Positions 7,937-17,487 of a stretch of 64,000 bases of DNA are shown here, piece by piece. The DNA is taken from NCBI RefSeq assembly GCF_023715445.1, contig NZ_JAMBOD010000006.1, positions 158,003-222,002 of the forward strand. Direction: 5' to 3'. Both the position numbers and the translations under genes were made by a program. Under the pieces are notes generated by a model. It saw only the letters and a list, made by a program, of their open reading frames with translations, did no database searches and was not told the origin of the DNA. Origin of the DNA: Fictibacillus nanhaiensis (GTDB taxonomy: Bacteria > Bacillota > Bacilli > Bacillales > Fictibacillaceae). Each line of letters opens with the position of its first letter. Positions within the stretch are counted from its first letter, which is position 1.

Positions 7937-9445
7937 TTGGAGTTAGAAAAATTTGTTGATGCTCTTCCGATTCCTTCAATAATTACACCAAAGGAAATCT
8001 ATAAAGGGAAGCCGCTTTATCATGTACGCATGATTGAGACACTGCATAAATTTCATAGAGATTTACCGAACACAAAGGTATGGGGATATAATGGGTTAGT
8101 ACCGGGGCCAACATTTAATGTCGAAAGAAATAAGCCTATCTATGTGAGATGGACCAACCATTTACCCACAAAACATTTTTTACCTGTAGATCAAACCATT
8201 CACGGAGCTCATCACAATCCAGAGGTACGTACTGTTGTACACCTGCACGGAAGTCCATCAGAACCAGCTAGCGATGGTCATCCTGAAGCATGGTTTACGA
8301 GAAACTTCCAGCAAACAGGTCCTCACTTTATAAAAGAAATCTATCATTATACAAATCGGGAGCGAGCAGCTGCCCTTTGGTATCATGACCATGCACTGGG
8401 AATAACCCGTCTGAATGTGTATGCGGGTCTGTCAGGTCTTTACTTCGTTCGCGATAAACACGAAAGATCACTTCCGCTTCCAAAAGGGAAATACGAGATA
8501 CCGCTTGTCGTACAAGATAAGTCCTTTAACCCAGACGGTTCTCTCCTCTATCCTGATCAGCCTGAAAATCCGTCCCCTGATTTACCATACCCTTCTATCG
8601 TTCCATCGTTTTTAGGAGATACCATTACAGTTAACGGTAAAGTTTGGCCATATATAAAAGTCGAGCCCCGTAAATACAGATTCCGACTTTTGAACGCTTC
8701 CAATACTCGAACATACAAGTTCCAATTAAGCGACCTGCGTTCTTTCTATTTGATCGGAACGGATGGAGGCCTGCTTGAACGGCCAATTCAAGTAGAAAGT
8801 CTGGATGTTTCACCAGCTGAACGCATCGACATTGTTGTTGATTTCTCAGAATTAATGGGACAAAAAATTAAATTGCAAGATGGTTTTGAATTAGGAAACC
8901 CAACCGGTGATATCATGGAATTCCAAGTAAGTAAGCCGTTATCTTACCCTGATCACAGCAGGATCCCTTCACATTTAAGTTACTTTGAACCTATTCCATT
9001 AAACAAAGTAAGAAAGGTAAGACGAATAACATTAAACGACTCACAAGATGAATATGGACGTCTAATGCTTTTATTTGATGATAAAGAATGGATGGACCCA
9101 CCAACAGAAACGCCATTACTTAATTCTGTTGAAATCTGGGAGTTAGTCAATCAAACACCTGGCATTCATCCTATTCATGTACATCTGGTTAATTTCCGGG
9201 TTCTTGACCGCTTTGATCAGAATGGAAATTTGTTACCACCTCTTCCAGCTGATTTCGGTTTAAAAGATACTGTCCTTATAGCTGGCGGGGAAACCGTTCG
9301 TATCATCATGAAGTTTCAGCCTTATTGTGGAGATTATGTGTGGCACTGTCACCGGTTAGAACACGAAGATCATGACATGATGCGACCGTTAATAATCATA
9401 CCTTCTCACCATTCCAAACCTTCCAATTCAAACGGACACCATTAA
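7937..9445 (+). CDS. cotA: CotA-type multicopper oxidase (spore coat laccase)
   Basis: About 502 residues, close to the 513 of B. subtilis CotA, and alignable along the whole length (LEKFVDALPIPS, WGYNGLVPGPTF, PRKYRFRLLNASNTRTYKF). Copper ligands are present: HLHGS, WYHDHA, HPIHVHL and HCHRLEHEDHDMM, the last including the type-1 His, Cys, His and axial Met. CotA oxidises phenolic and other substrates in the outer spore coat and makes brown pigment. The start chosen is TTG at 7937, giving MELEKFVDALPIP, with AAAAGGAGA ending 9 bases upstream. The frame stays open up to a TTG at 7883, but the ribosome site would then be coding. No signal peptide, as expected for a coat protein assembled from the mother cell. 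Confidence 0.93.
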   Translation: MELEKFVDALPIPSIITPKEIYKGKPLYHVRMIETLHKFHRDLPNTKVWGYNGLVPGPTFNVERNKPIYVRWTNHLPTKHFLPVDQTIHGAHHNPEVRTVVHLHGSPSEPASDGHPEAWFTRNFQQTGPHFIKEIYHYTNRERAAALWYHDHALGITRLNVYAGLSGLYFVRDKHERSLPLPKGKYEIPLVVQDKSFNPDGSLLYPDQPENPSPDLPYPSIVPSFLGDTITVNGKVWPYIKVEPRKYRFRLLNASNTRTYKFQLSDLRSFYLIGTDGGLLERPIQVESLDVSPAERIDIVVDFSELMGQKIKLQDGFELGNPTGDIMEFQVSKPLSYPDHSRIPSHLSYFEPIPLNKVRKVRRITLNDSQDEYGRLMLLFDDKEWMDPPTETPLLNSVEIWELVNQTPGIHPIHVHLVNFRVLDRFDQNGNLLPPLPADFGLKDTVLIAGGETVRIIMKFQPYCGDYVWHCHRLEHEDHDMMRPLIIIPSHHSKPSNSNGHH

Positions 9446-9470
9446 AACTGATTACTTTTATATAAATGTA

Positions 9471-9506
9471 AAAAGGCAACACCCAATAGGGGCGATTGCC
9501 TTCTTT
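9471..9506. terminator. Bidirectional terminator between cotA and the VOC gene
   Basis: AAGGCAA and TTGCCTT form a stem with a 16-nt loop. T-rich tracts follow on the plus side and A-rich on the other, so it can serve both converging genes. Confidence 0.65.
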
Positions 9507-9518
9507 ACTAATTGGACT

Positions 9519-9917
9519 CTATTTTGCATTCTCATCAGGCTGATGGATTCCAAAAATATTTCCTTCTGTATCTATGTAATATCCCTGCCACGCCATTCCT
9601 GGAAGAGCATATTTAGGCATGGCTACCTTGCCACCATGCTCAAGAATTTTAGTTTCTGTTTGATCATAGTCTCCAACGCTCATTGTACACGCATAACCAT
9701 TTAATGCTTGGTTTGCTTGAGGTGGAGGACTTTGACGCTTCATTAGAGCTCCATTGATCCCAGGTTCATTCGCATCACCAGTAACTGCCCCAAAGTAAGG
9801 CATTCCTGCGAACTCGCTCCAATCTTCAAATGACCAGCCGAATACCTCTCCATAAAACTTCTTTGCCCGTTCCATGTCATCTACATGAATTTCAAAATGA
9901 ACTAATCTTCCCATCAT
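9519..9917 (-). CDS. VOC-family (glyoxalase/bleomycin resistance-like) protein
   Basis: A 132-residue two-module VOC domain protein: VHFEIHVDDMERAKKFYGEVFGW at the N-terminus and YYIDTEGNIFGIHQPDENAK at the C-terminus, the typical metal-binding His/Glu edges. Family members are lyases, dioxygenases or binding proteins; the substrate cannot be told. The ATG has GGAGG upstream. It converges on cotA and shares its terminator. Confidence 0.85.
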   Translation of the reverse strand: MMGRLVHFEIHVDDMERAKKFYGEVFGWSFEDWSEFAGMPYFGAVTGDANEPGINGALMKRQSPPPQANQALNGYACTMSVGDYDQTETKILEHGGKVAMPKYALPGMAWQGYYIDTEGNIFGIHQPDENAK

Positions 9918-10026
9918 GAATTACCTCCAATTTTAATAGTCTAATTATTCAGTTAAATTAACCCGCTTCTTTATAATAAACTATTATCATTATGGGTACA
10001 AAATTTTCCAACTTACCGTTCCACTT

Positions 10027-10076
10027 AAAAAAGGTGCCTGTCCCATTAACCATTAACACACAGGACTGACACCTTA
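10027..10076 (-). terminator. Terminator of the neutral protease gene
   Basis: On the minus strand AAGGTGTCAGTCC pairs imperfectly with GGGACAGGCACCTT and is followed by six T. The GGTGYCNGTCC arms resemble a palindrome I have seen repeated in Bacillus genomes; only this copy is obvious here. Confidence 0.7.
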
Positions 10077-10101
10077 TTTCTTCAGGATTTTAAATATCTA
10101 A

Positions 10102-11769
10102 TTACTGAATTCCTACCGCATCAAATCCAGATTGAACGGCAGCCTCTTCTTCACTGCCTTCACCATAAAGATCGATTGCAGATTGTACGATGGCCTGTCG
10201 TGCCTCGCTAAAATTGGAATTTGAGGTTAAATACACAGATAAAGCTCGATAATAGATTTTCCCTAGTTTTTCCCTTCCAATTTCTTGACCAATCAGGTAT
10301 GCAGCGTGGTTGGTAATAGAGGAGTTAACATGAACACCGCCATTATCTACATTAAGTGGCATATTATAAAATTCATCCATATGATCAGGATAGACTCCAC
10401 TGCCATACGCTGCTCTTTGCGGATTACTTACGATAACACTGTTTGGATTACTTAAGCTGCGCAATCTTGTTACACCATCCGCCTTAGCAGCTGGCGCCAT
10501 AATGTCCTCACCCATTTCCCAATCACTATCGTCAACGAGTGCACCAAAAACGTCAGCGAAAGATTCGTTCAGTGCTCCAGATTGATTTCGATATGCCAGG
10601 TTCGCAGTATGAGAGATCACACCATGAGTCATTTCATGGGCAGCAACGTCAAGACCGGCTGATAATGGAATGAAAAACTCACCGTCTCCATCTCCATAGG
10701 CCATATAACGCCCATTCCAGAATGCATTATTATAATCGACTCCCATGTGTACATACGAATTAATAGCCATTCCTTCCCCATCTAGAGAATTACGGCCGTG
10801 TTCGTTTAAATAATACTCATAAACCTTCTCAGAATTATAGTGGGCATCAACAGCAGCTCGATCATAGTCGCTTATAAAGGCAGCAGAGTTCCCCATATAT
10901 AGAGTGTCGTTACTGGAATCCCAATCACTTGTAGCATCATACGTGAAAATCCCTTCAAGATTTTCATGAGAGTAATCTGCTAAAGCAAACTTCGTTCCAG
11001 AGTTCTCTTCCTTCACTCGGGTAATATGTAATTCCCTGTGGTCACCATGTACACCTTTTCCAGAACCTGTTTGTGTTTTATGTTCATCCGCATGCATCAA
11101 ACCATTAAACTTATCAATCACTTTCCCTGACTTTGCATCCACGTACACAAACCAGTTTCCCGGTTCATCACCCATGAAGTTAACATTCACTTTATAAGCT
11201 GTATGATTTTTCTTTTCAAAAGGATAGACGACAAACTCAGCAGTTGGCTCATATGTCAGCTCTTCTGGAGCGTTAACAGATGATAATGCAGCTTGAAGTG
11301 CTGCTTCCCTGCTGATGGAAGCAGTTGTATCCACTGCCTCAAAGGCAAGAGTCTGATTTGTTCTCCCGTTCACAGATACTAATTCATGGTTCTTATTAAA
11401 ATGTGCAATAACCTCAGATCCTTCTACGTTCACTCCATTGATGGCTTGAGTAAAGCGGACATGAGTCATACCAAGTTCATCTTTTTGTATACTTTTCACT
11501 TTTAAATGTTTGTCCGGATTTTTAATTCCGGTTTTATCTTCGTTTTTCTTCAAATAATTTAAGGCATTGGAAGAGCTGCTAGAAGAGAACTTCTCTGCAA
11601 CTTTCTCCTTCACAAAAAAAGGAACACTTGCTTTCTCATTCCACTCTTTAGAAGCTTGTACACTACTAATCTCACTTGAATTAACGGGCTGTGCAAAAAC
11701 ATTCACTGGAATAGAACCTACTAACAACGCTGACGACAGAAGTACAGGTGCAATAAGCTTTTTCTTCAC
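10102..11769 (-). CDS. Thermolysin-like neutral metalloprotease (bacillolysin, peptidase M4)
   Basis: A secreted preproenzyme of 555 residues. The signal peptide (MKKKLIAPVLLSSALLVGS, Ala-rich cut near residue 26) is followed by an FTP/PepSY propeptide (about 80-225) and the M4 catalytic domain. The zinc site is HEMTH (378-382) with the third ligand E402 in NESFADVFG. A C-terminal helical domain with the His acid of the HVNSS segment follows. Such enzymes are major extracellular proteases of late growth. The start is GTG at 11769 with AGGAGG 8 bases upstream. It is monocistronic with its own terminator. Whether it matches NprE or NprB more closely I cannot decide. Confidence 0.93.
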   Translation of the reverse strand: MKKKLIAPVLLSSALLVGSIPVNVFAQPVNSSEISSVQASKEWNEKASVPFFVKEKVAEKFSSSSSSNALNYLKKNEDKTGIKNPDKHLKVKSIQKDELGMTHVRFTQAINGVNVEGSEVIAHFNKNHELVSVNGRTNQTLAFEAVDTTASISREAALQAALSSVNAPEELTYEPTAEFVVYPFEKKNHTAYKVNVNFMGDEPGNWFVYVDAKSGKVIDKFNGLMHADEHKTQTGSGKGVHGDHRELHITRVKEENSGTKFALADYSHENLEGIFTYDATSDWDSSNDTLYMGNSAAFISDYDRAAVDAHYNSEKVYEYYLNEHGRNSLDGEGMAINSYVHMGVDYNNAFWNGRYMAYGDGDGEFFIPLSAGLDVAAHEMTHGVISHTANLAYRNQSGALNESFADVFGALVDDSDWEMGEDIMAPAAKADGVTRLRSLSNPNSVIVSNPQRAAYGSGVYPDHMDEFYNMPLNVDNGGVHVNSSITNHAAYLIGQEIGREKLGKIYYRALSVYLTSNSNFSEARQAIVQSAIDLYGEGSEEEAAVQSGFDAVGIQ

Positions 11770-12225
11770 TACTTAATACCTCCTATTAATTGGATGATTT
11801 AATTATAGAGAATAACGAGTCTATTTAAATGAATAATAAGAATTATCTTAATTTTATAAATAGTAAAAATTAAAGTTAATTAATAGGTTTTCATAGGTAG
11901 AATCTACCAATAGAAAAAGTAAAGATCGTATAAAATGAGAACTGAATGCAGGCCCGATATCATAAAAAAAGAAGGAGTCTGCAGGCTTTTGCTCCGCTTT
12001 CTCCTTCTTTATTTATTCTGACTTTATTTTAGTAAGTGTGTATTACGGTCTATATTACTTTAGCACCAACTTTGCTACACATTCTACGTGTATGGAGTGT
12101 ATGTGGCAACATATAGGTGGTGAGAAAACAGTCTTTATCAAAAAAGTTGCCGGCTGTAATGGAACTTGATGCTAATAAAATAAGTACACATGAATTTTTC
12201 TAACTTTTTGAGAATTACATCATTT
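11770..12225. other. Intergenic region upstream of the M4 protease
   Basis: About 450 bp. The left part is the very AT-rich promoter region of the protease gene. A strong hairpin lies at 11964-12012 (listed separately). The rest, about 12015-12225, shows no open frame with a ribosome site and nothing else I can name. Confidence 0.5.
11964..12012 (-). terminator. Terminator after dus
   Basis: AAAGAAGGAG and CTCCTTCTTT form a 10-bp perfect stem with a long loop. On the minus strand seven T follow, and a T-rich stretch also follows on the plus side. It probably ends dus transcripts, 210 bp after the stop. Confidence 0.6.
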
Positions 12226-13203
12226 TCACTGTCCAGTCCCATAAATAATCTTCTCAAAGTTGTCAAGCAATGCACGCACTTCATCTGTTGATTTCGTGTT
12301 CATCAATTGATTTCGTAATTCAGCAGCTCCAGGGAATCCTTTGACATAGATTTTGAAAAAACGATGAAGGCCTGTGATTGAACGCGGTACTGCTTCCGCA
12401 TATTGATCCTGAAGGTCAAGCTGAAGTCTTAAAAGATCAAGGTATTCTTTACTGCTGTGCTCTTTTGGCTCTTTTTCAAAAGCAAAAGGATTTTTAAAAA
12501 TCCCTCGCCCGATCATTACGCCATCAATACCATATTGTTCAGCAAGCTGCAGCCCAACTTGACGGTCAGGGATGTCTCCATTTATTGTTAGCAGCGTATC
12601 TGGTGCGATACGATCACGTAATTTTTTTATTTCGGGGATAAGCTCCCAATGCGCATCTACTTGGCTCATTTCCTCTCTTGTGCGTAAATGAATAGAAAGG
12701 TTCGCAATATCCTGTTTTAAAATATGCGTAAGCCACTCCTCCCATTCATTTACCTCCTTGTAGCCAAGTCGTGTTTTCACGCTGACAGGCAGTCCGCCCG
12801 CTTTTGCTGCTTGAATAAGTTCTGCCGCAACGTCTGGACGCAGAATAAGGCCACTCCCTTTCCCTCTTGAAGCGACATTTGGTACAGGGCAGCCCATATT
12901 TATATCAATGCCTTTAAATCCCATCTCTTTCATGCCAATACTCATTTGGCGGAAGTATTCTGGATTATCACCCCAAATATGTGCCACCATCGGCTGTTCA
13001 TCTTCTGTAAACGTCAAACGGCCGCGGACACTTTTCATGCCCTCCGGATGACAATAGCTATCCGAGTTTGTAAACTCTGTGAAAAATACATCCGGCCGAC
13101 CGGCTGCACTTACTACATGACGAAAAACAACATCTGTCACATCTTCCATTGGTGCAAGTACAAAAAATGGACGCGGTAAATCACGCCAAAAATTATCTAT
13201 CAT
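12226..13203 (-). CDS. dus: tRNA-dihydrouridine synthase (YfjN-like)
   Basis: A flavoenzyme that reduces uridine to dihydrouridine in the tRNA D-loop using FMN and NADPH. The chosen ATG at 13203 gives [24 protein letters not shown], the same N-terminus as I recall for B. subtilis YfjN. Motifs in order: LAPMEDVTD (FMN loop), DINMGCP with the catalytic Cys, [20 protein letters not shown] and [14 protein letters not shown]. An upstream in-frame start at 13269 would add 22 residues with no family match. The ribosome site GAGAGG is slightly far from the ATG. It is monocistronic. Confidence 0.92.
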   Translation of the reverse strand: MIDNFWRDLPRPFFVLAPMEDVTDVVFRHVVSAAGRPDVFFTEFTNSDSYCHPEGMKSVRGRLTFTEDEQPMVAHIWGDNPEYFRQMSIGMKEMGFKGIDINMGCPVPNVASRGKGSGLILRPDVAAELIQAAKAGGLPVSVKTRLGYKEVNEWEEWLTHILKQDIANLSIHLRTREEMSQVDAHWELIPEIKKLRDRIAPDTLLTINGDIPDRQVGLQLAEQYGIDGVMIGRGIFKNPFAFEKEPKEHSSKEYLDLLRLQLDLQDQYAEAVPRSITGLHRFFKIYVKGFPGAAELRNQLMNTKSTDEVRALLDNFEKIIYGTGQ

Positions 13204-13494
13204 TTTATGTTCAAATCCTCTCACTATGAATACAACTTCAAAATATCGGTAAAAAATATTCTTTAACACTTATATCATGACCGCTAACTAATTATCAAAC
13301 ACTGTACATTTATAATTTATGGAAAATTATGATACAGAGCGAAATGTTTATTTGGTTCTGAATGGTATTTTCACAAACAAAAAAGCAGAGGATATAGAAT
13401 TTTTCTATCTGAGCTCTTTCCTATTATACTAACTTCAAATACACGACTGCTTCACACCTATTTACTTTTTTGTAATAAAGAAATAAAAGTAAAC

Positions 13495-13527
13495 AAAAAA
13501 GCCTCATCCACCAAGGAATAAGGCTCT
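13495..13527 (-). terminator. Terminator-like hairpin
   Basis: AGCCTTAT pairs with ATGAGGCT (one wobble) on the minus strand, followed by six T. It lies 330 bp beyond rlmCD, so it is either a second, back-up terminator or belongs to an unrecognised short transcript. Confidence 0.5.
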
Positions 13528-13734
13528 TACAATTATGATGGACATCGCTAAAATTCCCTACCGATTTCACCCCACTCAAACCCGCATTCCTTCGTTCGCT
13601 GTCATAATAAAGGTTTCGCATAACTCCCGCTTTTTACCCTTTTTCACCTCAAAAATTCACTTTTCCACGCTCTTTTTTCACGCTTTCTTTCACGCCTTTT
13701 CTCGAATTAGAATAAAGTTTTCCGAGGCTACAAA

Positions 13735-13767
13735 AAGAAGAAAGGCTTATCCCGTTAAGGATAGCCC
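13735..13767 (-). terminator. Probable rlmCD terminator
   Basis: GGCTATCC and GGGATAAGCC pair with a small bulge on the minus strand, followed by a T/C-rich tract. It is 95 bp beyond the rlmCD stop. Confidence 0.5.
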
Positions 13768-13860
13768 TGCTTTTCTCACGCTTTTTTACGAAATCTTTTT
13801 TCTCACTTGAAGGAGAAATCGGAAAGGTTTATTGTGTGATCGGTGAAAATTATTGGTTAG

Positions 13861-15240
13861 TTACAATGAGAGGACAAGTTTCGCAACTGCCTCACAATGC
13901 GTAGTCTGCGGAAACATATCCACTGGCTGGACTTCCACTGTTTTAAACCCGCCGTCTTCCAGCAGCCGGAGATCGCGTGCCAATGTTGCTGGGTTACAGC
14001 TAACATATACAACACGTTGTGGTTTCATATCAATGATTGTTTTTAATAGTTCTTCGTCGCAGCCTTTTCTTGGGGGATCAACCACGATCACTTCTGGTGT
14101 GATACCTTGCTTTTTCCACTCTGGAATGACATCTTCTGATTTTCCTACTGCGAACTCTGCATTTGTGATGTTGTTTAATTCTGCGTTTCGTCTAGCATCT
14201 TCAATGGCTTCTGGTACAATTTCAACTCCGTATACTTTTTTCGCTTTTTGAGCTAAGAAAAGTGAGATTGTGCCGATCCCACAATACGCATCTATTACGG
14301 TTTCGTCACCGTTCAGCTCAGCGTATTTTAACGCTTGATCGTATAGTACTTTCGTTTGATCCGGATTGATTTGATAGAAAGATCGTGCAGAGATCGCAAA
14401 CTTAATGTCACCGATGTAATCGTAGATATACTCAGCACCCCATAAAACTCGTGTTTCGTCACCAAAAATTACGTTCGTACGCTTAGAGTTTATGTTTTGC
14501 ACGATTGATTTAATCTCTGGTAGTGCTGCTGTTATATCTTCGATGATTTTTTTACGCTGCGGTAGATCCTTACCGTTTGTCACTAAGACAATCATCAAAT
14601 CGCCAGTGGTCTTCCCGTAACGTGCGATGATATGGCGGAGAATGCCTTTGTGTTTTTGTTCATCATAGGCTGTAATGTTGTACTTGTTTACGATCTCTTT
14701 TACAGCTTGAACGGCGTCATCGTTCGTATCGCCTGTAATGATGCAGCTGTCCATTTCTACGATTTCGTGGCTGCGTTTTTGATAAAATCCTGTAATGATG
14801 CGGCCGTCTCGCTCCCCAACAGGTACTTGTGCTTTGTTACGGTAGCGCCAAGGTTCTTCACCCATGCCAAGCGTGGGTAATACAGGAACTCCCTCAAGTT
14901 TGCCGATTCGTGTAAGTACGTCTTCTACTTGTTTGCGTTTATATTCTAACTGACCTTCATAAGATAAATGCTGGAGCTGACAGCCTCCACACCATTTATA
15001 GATTGGGCATGGTGGTTCAACACGCTCTGGACTGGCTTCAATAAGTTCTTCTAACCGTCCAAATCCGAATCCTTTCTTCACGCCAATAACCTTTACCATT
15101 GCACGCTCTCCCGGCAAGGTATTCGGTACAAACAAAGTAAACCCATTAACGCGCGCTACTCCTGCACCTTCATGGGTTAAATCTACGATATCCACTTCAT
15201 AACTCTCATTTTTATGAACAGGCAAATCAGCCTTTGTCAT
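13861..15240 (-). CDS. rlmCD: 23S rRNA (uracil-C5)-methyltransferase RlmCD (YefA)
   Basis: Methylates 23S rRNA uridines (U747 and U1939 in E. coli numbering; in B. subtilis one enzyme does both). An N-terminal TRAM domain ([18 protein letters not shown]) is followed by the four-Cys iron-sulfur region ([11 protein letters not shown] plus a Cys in [10 protein letters not shown]) and a Rossmann SAM domain ([25 protein letters not shown]) with the nucleophile in [13 protein letters not shown]. The ATG at 15240 ([11 protein letters not shown]) has AAAAAAGGA about 9 bases upstream; an ATG at 15246 is nearly as good. Longer N-terminal extensions in the same frame are not conserved. In B. subtilis this gene also follows dgkB. 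Confidence 0.9.
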   Translation of the reverse strand: MTKADLPVHKNESYEVDIVDLTHEGAGVARVNGFTLFVPNTLPGERAMVKVIGVKKGFGFGRLEELIEASPERVEPPCPIYKWCGGCQLQHLSYEGQLEYKRKQVEDVLTRIGKLEGVPVLPTLGMGEEPWRYRNKAQVPVGERDGRIITGFYQKRSHEIVEMDSCIITGDTNDDAVQAVKEIVNKYNITAYDEQKHKGILRHIIARYGKTTGDLMIVLVTNGKDLPQRKKIIEDITAALPEIKSIVQNINSKRTNVIFGDETRVLWGAEYIYDYIGDIKFAISARSFYQINPDQTKVLYDQALKYAELNGDETVIDAYCGIGTISLFLAQKAKKVYGVEIVPEAIEDARRNAELNNITNAEFAVGKSEDVIPEWKKQGITPEVIVVDPPRKGCDEELLKTIIDMKPQRVVYVSCNPATLARDLRLLEDGGFKTVEVQPVDMFPQTTHCEAVAKLVLSL

Positions 15241-15312
15241 TTTCATCGTCCTTTTTTCCATTATGCTTTTCTGATTGTAGCATAACTGCTCATGGACACC
15301 AAATGGCAATAT

Positions 15313-15345
15313 AAAAAGAACAGACCTAAAAGTTCAGGTCTGTTC
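15313..15345 (-). terminator. Terminator after the subtilisin gene
   Basis: GAACAGACCT pairs with AGGTCTGTTC across an 8-nt loop on the minus strand and is followed by TTTTTA. It lies directly after the stop codon at 15353. Confidence 0.85.
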
Positions 15346-15352
15346 CCCGTTA

Positions 15353-16680
15353 TTAATTACCCGCTGCTTTTACAGCCTCATACGCATTCACGTATCCTGC
15401 TCCAACTTCATGGAACTTGTAGCCTGCCATTGGATCAGCTGTTGATTCGAGCAATTGAAGAACTTGATCAGGCTGTAAGCTCGGATTCGCTTCAAGCATC
15501 AATGCCGCCACACCCGAAATGTGCGGAGTAGCCATACTTGTACCGCTTGCTGTAGTGTAGTTTGCAAGATGCTCCGGTGCAATATATTCAGCATCTGTTA
15601 CCGAGCCAAGAGTGTTCATCACTACTCCAGTTTTAGATTTTGTAGAAATGATATCAACACCTGGTGCTGTAATATCAGGGTGAAGCAAGTTATCTCCTTC
15701 TACTCCACGGGATGAGAAGTCTGCAAGCTGCTTGTCCTTTGTTCCGGCAGCAACTGAAATGACCCAAGGAGCTGCTGAATATGGATTTAACGTGTTGTCG
15801 TCAGGCCCTTCATTACCCGCCGCAAACGTTACGACCATCCCAGCGTCATGTGCCTTTTTACTCGCTATGTTGATTGGATCATTTGCTGAGTAATCACCTG
15901 TTGTTCCCCAGCTGTTTGAGATTACGTCAATACCGTACTCTTCTTGATTTTCAATCGCATAATTAAAAGCTTCTAGCGCCCAAAAGATGTTGATTCCTTC
16001 TCCTGTACTAAGACCCACTAGCTTTGCATCTGGTGCGACACCTGTATACAATCCTTCACTCGCTGTTCCAAGTCCTGCAATGGTTCCTGCAACGTGAGTT
16101 CCGTGACCAGATGATGTATCTGTGTTTTGAACATTTTCAAGGTAAAGCGGTTCATTTGAGAACAGATCTCCCGCTAAGAATTTTACGTTTTGAATGACTT
16201 TTTCTTCGCCGAACGGCAGATCTGGATGTGTCGCATCAATTCCGCTGTCGATAATGGCTACCGTCGTACCTTTCCCTGTATAACCTAACTCATTCCACAC
16301 GCGCTCAGCTCCGATTAACTTGCGGCTGTCTTTCATTAAGAAGTTTAAATCTTTATTGTGGTAAACAGAAACGGCATTTAAGCTGCTTGAGAGCAATGAT
16401 GTAATCTCAAGTTTCGTTCCTTTAACAGCAACCATTGGCAGTTCGCTGAACGTTTTTGTTTCTAAGCCCAGATTTTTCAAAGCTGTCACATCCGATGAAC
16501 TCGGCAGTGATTCATACGTAACTACCGCTTCCACCAATGCGTTAGATGTAATATCACTCAATACCTTTGTAAGTTCTGTATCCACTTCTATTCCAGCAAC
16601 TGCCTTGGCATTTTGCTGAGGCAAGAAAAAGGCGCAGCTAACATAACTGTTAAACACAACGATAAAAACTTCTTCATCAT
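15353..16680 (-). pseudogene. Subtilisin-like secreted serine protease (S8) with a frameshift in the signal peptide
   Basis: The main frame encodes an I9-type propeptide (LVEAVVTYESLPSSSD...VSVYHNKDL) and a complete S8 domain with Asp (VAIIDSGIDATHPDL), His (GHGTHVAGTIAG) and Ser (GTSMATPHISGVAALML). The only good start is ATGATG at 16675-16680, with GGAGGGG 5-7 bases upstream. It opens a textbook signal peptide, MMKKFLSLCLTVMLAAPF, in a different frame that stops at 16588. Adding one base in the A5 run at 16626-16630 (T5 on the coding strand) would join the two frames as AAPFFLPQQNAKAVAG. So the gene is either inactive, phase-variable, or affected by a sequencing error. Downstream everything is intact, which favours a recent event or an error. 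An internal start without a signal peptide is also possible. Confidence 0.75.
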
Positions 16681-16782
16681 CAAACCCCTCCGCTTTCCAT
16701 TTTATGAATTGTTTTAATTTTCTAACATAATATTGGATGGGGCAATCATGCAAAGGGGATAATTCTTATTACTGCAAATGGA

Positions 16783-17412
16783 CTAAACTGATATATCGTT
16801 AGTTGTACGACTATCTCGTGCTACGATAATGGTATACAGTCCGTTTAGCGTTTTATATTCTTTTGTTATATCGATGGGAAGTGCATTTTTGATTTTATAA
16901 AAATCTCGGTTAATATCCGTTCCGATCGCTGATGTTACCTTATTTAGCAGTCTTCTTATAAGATTTGGATGGCTATATGAATCTATGAATTTATCAAAAA
17001 TTAATATAGTACCTTCTGGGGCTAAATAGTTAAAACTTTTCTCTAGTACTTTTTCAGGATGCTCGACAACACTTAAGATTAAGTTCAACACAATAATATC
17101 GAACTTTTGATTTTGAAAATCCATTTCTTCGGCGTTCATTTGCAAAAGAGTGATGTTTCTTCCATTCTTCTTTCTCTCTGCAATTTTTAACATGTCTTCT
17201 GATAGATCCATTCCTGTAATGGCATTCCTTTTTGGGAGAAATGAAAAATCCTCGCCTGTTCCCACTCCAACGAGCAGTAGAGAATGACCTGGTTTAACTT
17301 CTATTTCAGATAAAGCTTGTTGCCGGGCTTTCCGAAAAAGACGATTACCCATGAATTTATCGTAAAATGGAGCAATCCTTTTATATTTTTTAATAGTTGA
17401 GTTGTTTTTCAT
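16783..17412 (-). CDS. Class I SAM-dependent methyltransferase (UbiE/PmtA-like)
   Basis: A 209-residue Rossmann methyltransferase: motif I LLLVGVGTGEDFSFLP, post-I ITGMDLSEDMLKIAERK, motif II KFDIIVLNLILSVVEHPEK and motif III LAPEGTILIFDKFID. The start of the protein (YDKFMGNRLFRKARQQAL) resembles enzymes that act on lipids or quinones, such as phosphatidylethanolamine methyltransferases. The substrate is not determinable. AGGGGGAA lies before the ATG. It sits between dgkB and the protease on the same strand; the dgkB terminator separates it from dgkB. Confidence 0.8.
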   Translation of the reverse strand: MKNNSTIKKYKRIAPFYDKFMGNRLFRKARQQALSEIEVKPGHSLLLVGVGTGEDFSFLPKRNAITGMDLSEDMLKIAERKKNGRNITLLQMNAEEMDFQNQKFDIIVLNLILSVVEHPEKVLEKSFNYLAPEGTILIFDKFIDSYSHPNLIRRLLNKVTSAIGTDINRDFYKIKNALPIDITKEYKTLNGLYTIIVARDSRTTNDISV

Positions 17413-17429
17413 ATTTAAATTCCCCCTAT

Positions 17430-17471
17430 AAAAAAAAAGAACACCTAAAAGCTTAAATGCTTAGGTGTTCC
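17430..17471 (-). terminator. Terminator of dgkB
   Basis: GAACACCTAA and TTAGGTGTTC form a 10-bp stem that can be extended by GC pairs, followed by nine T on the minus strand. Confidence 0.85.
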
Positions 17472-17487
17472 ATCTCGTTAGCTTATA

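Larger units (their letters stand above)
13204..13860. other. Long intergenic region between dus and rlmCD
   Basis: About 650 bp with no gene I can support. It holds two minus-strand terminator-like hairpins (13495-13527 and 13735-13767) and, at about 13660-13705, three to four imperfect copies of an 8-base TTCACGCY motif at irregular spacing. A 37-codon open frame at 13319 lacks a ribosome site. Confidence 0.5.

Noticed and set aside
13319..13432. 37-codon open frame starting MENYDTERN
   Set aside because: No ribosome site, no recognisable product; hairpins follow but do not fit closely.
13535..13810. 91-codon frame on the plus strand
   Set aside because: No ribosome site; composition follows C/T-rich repeats; contains two terminators of the opposite strand.
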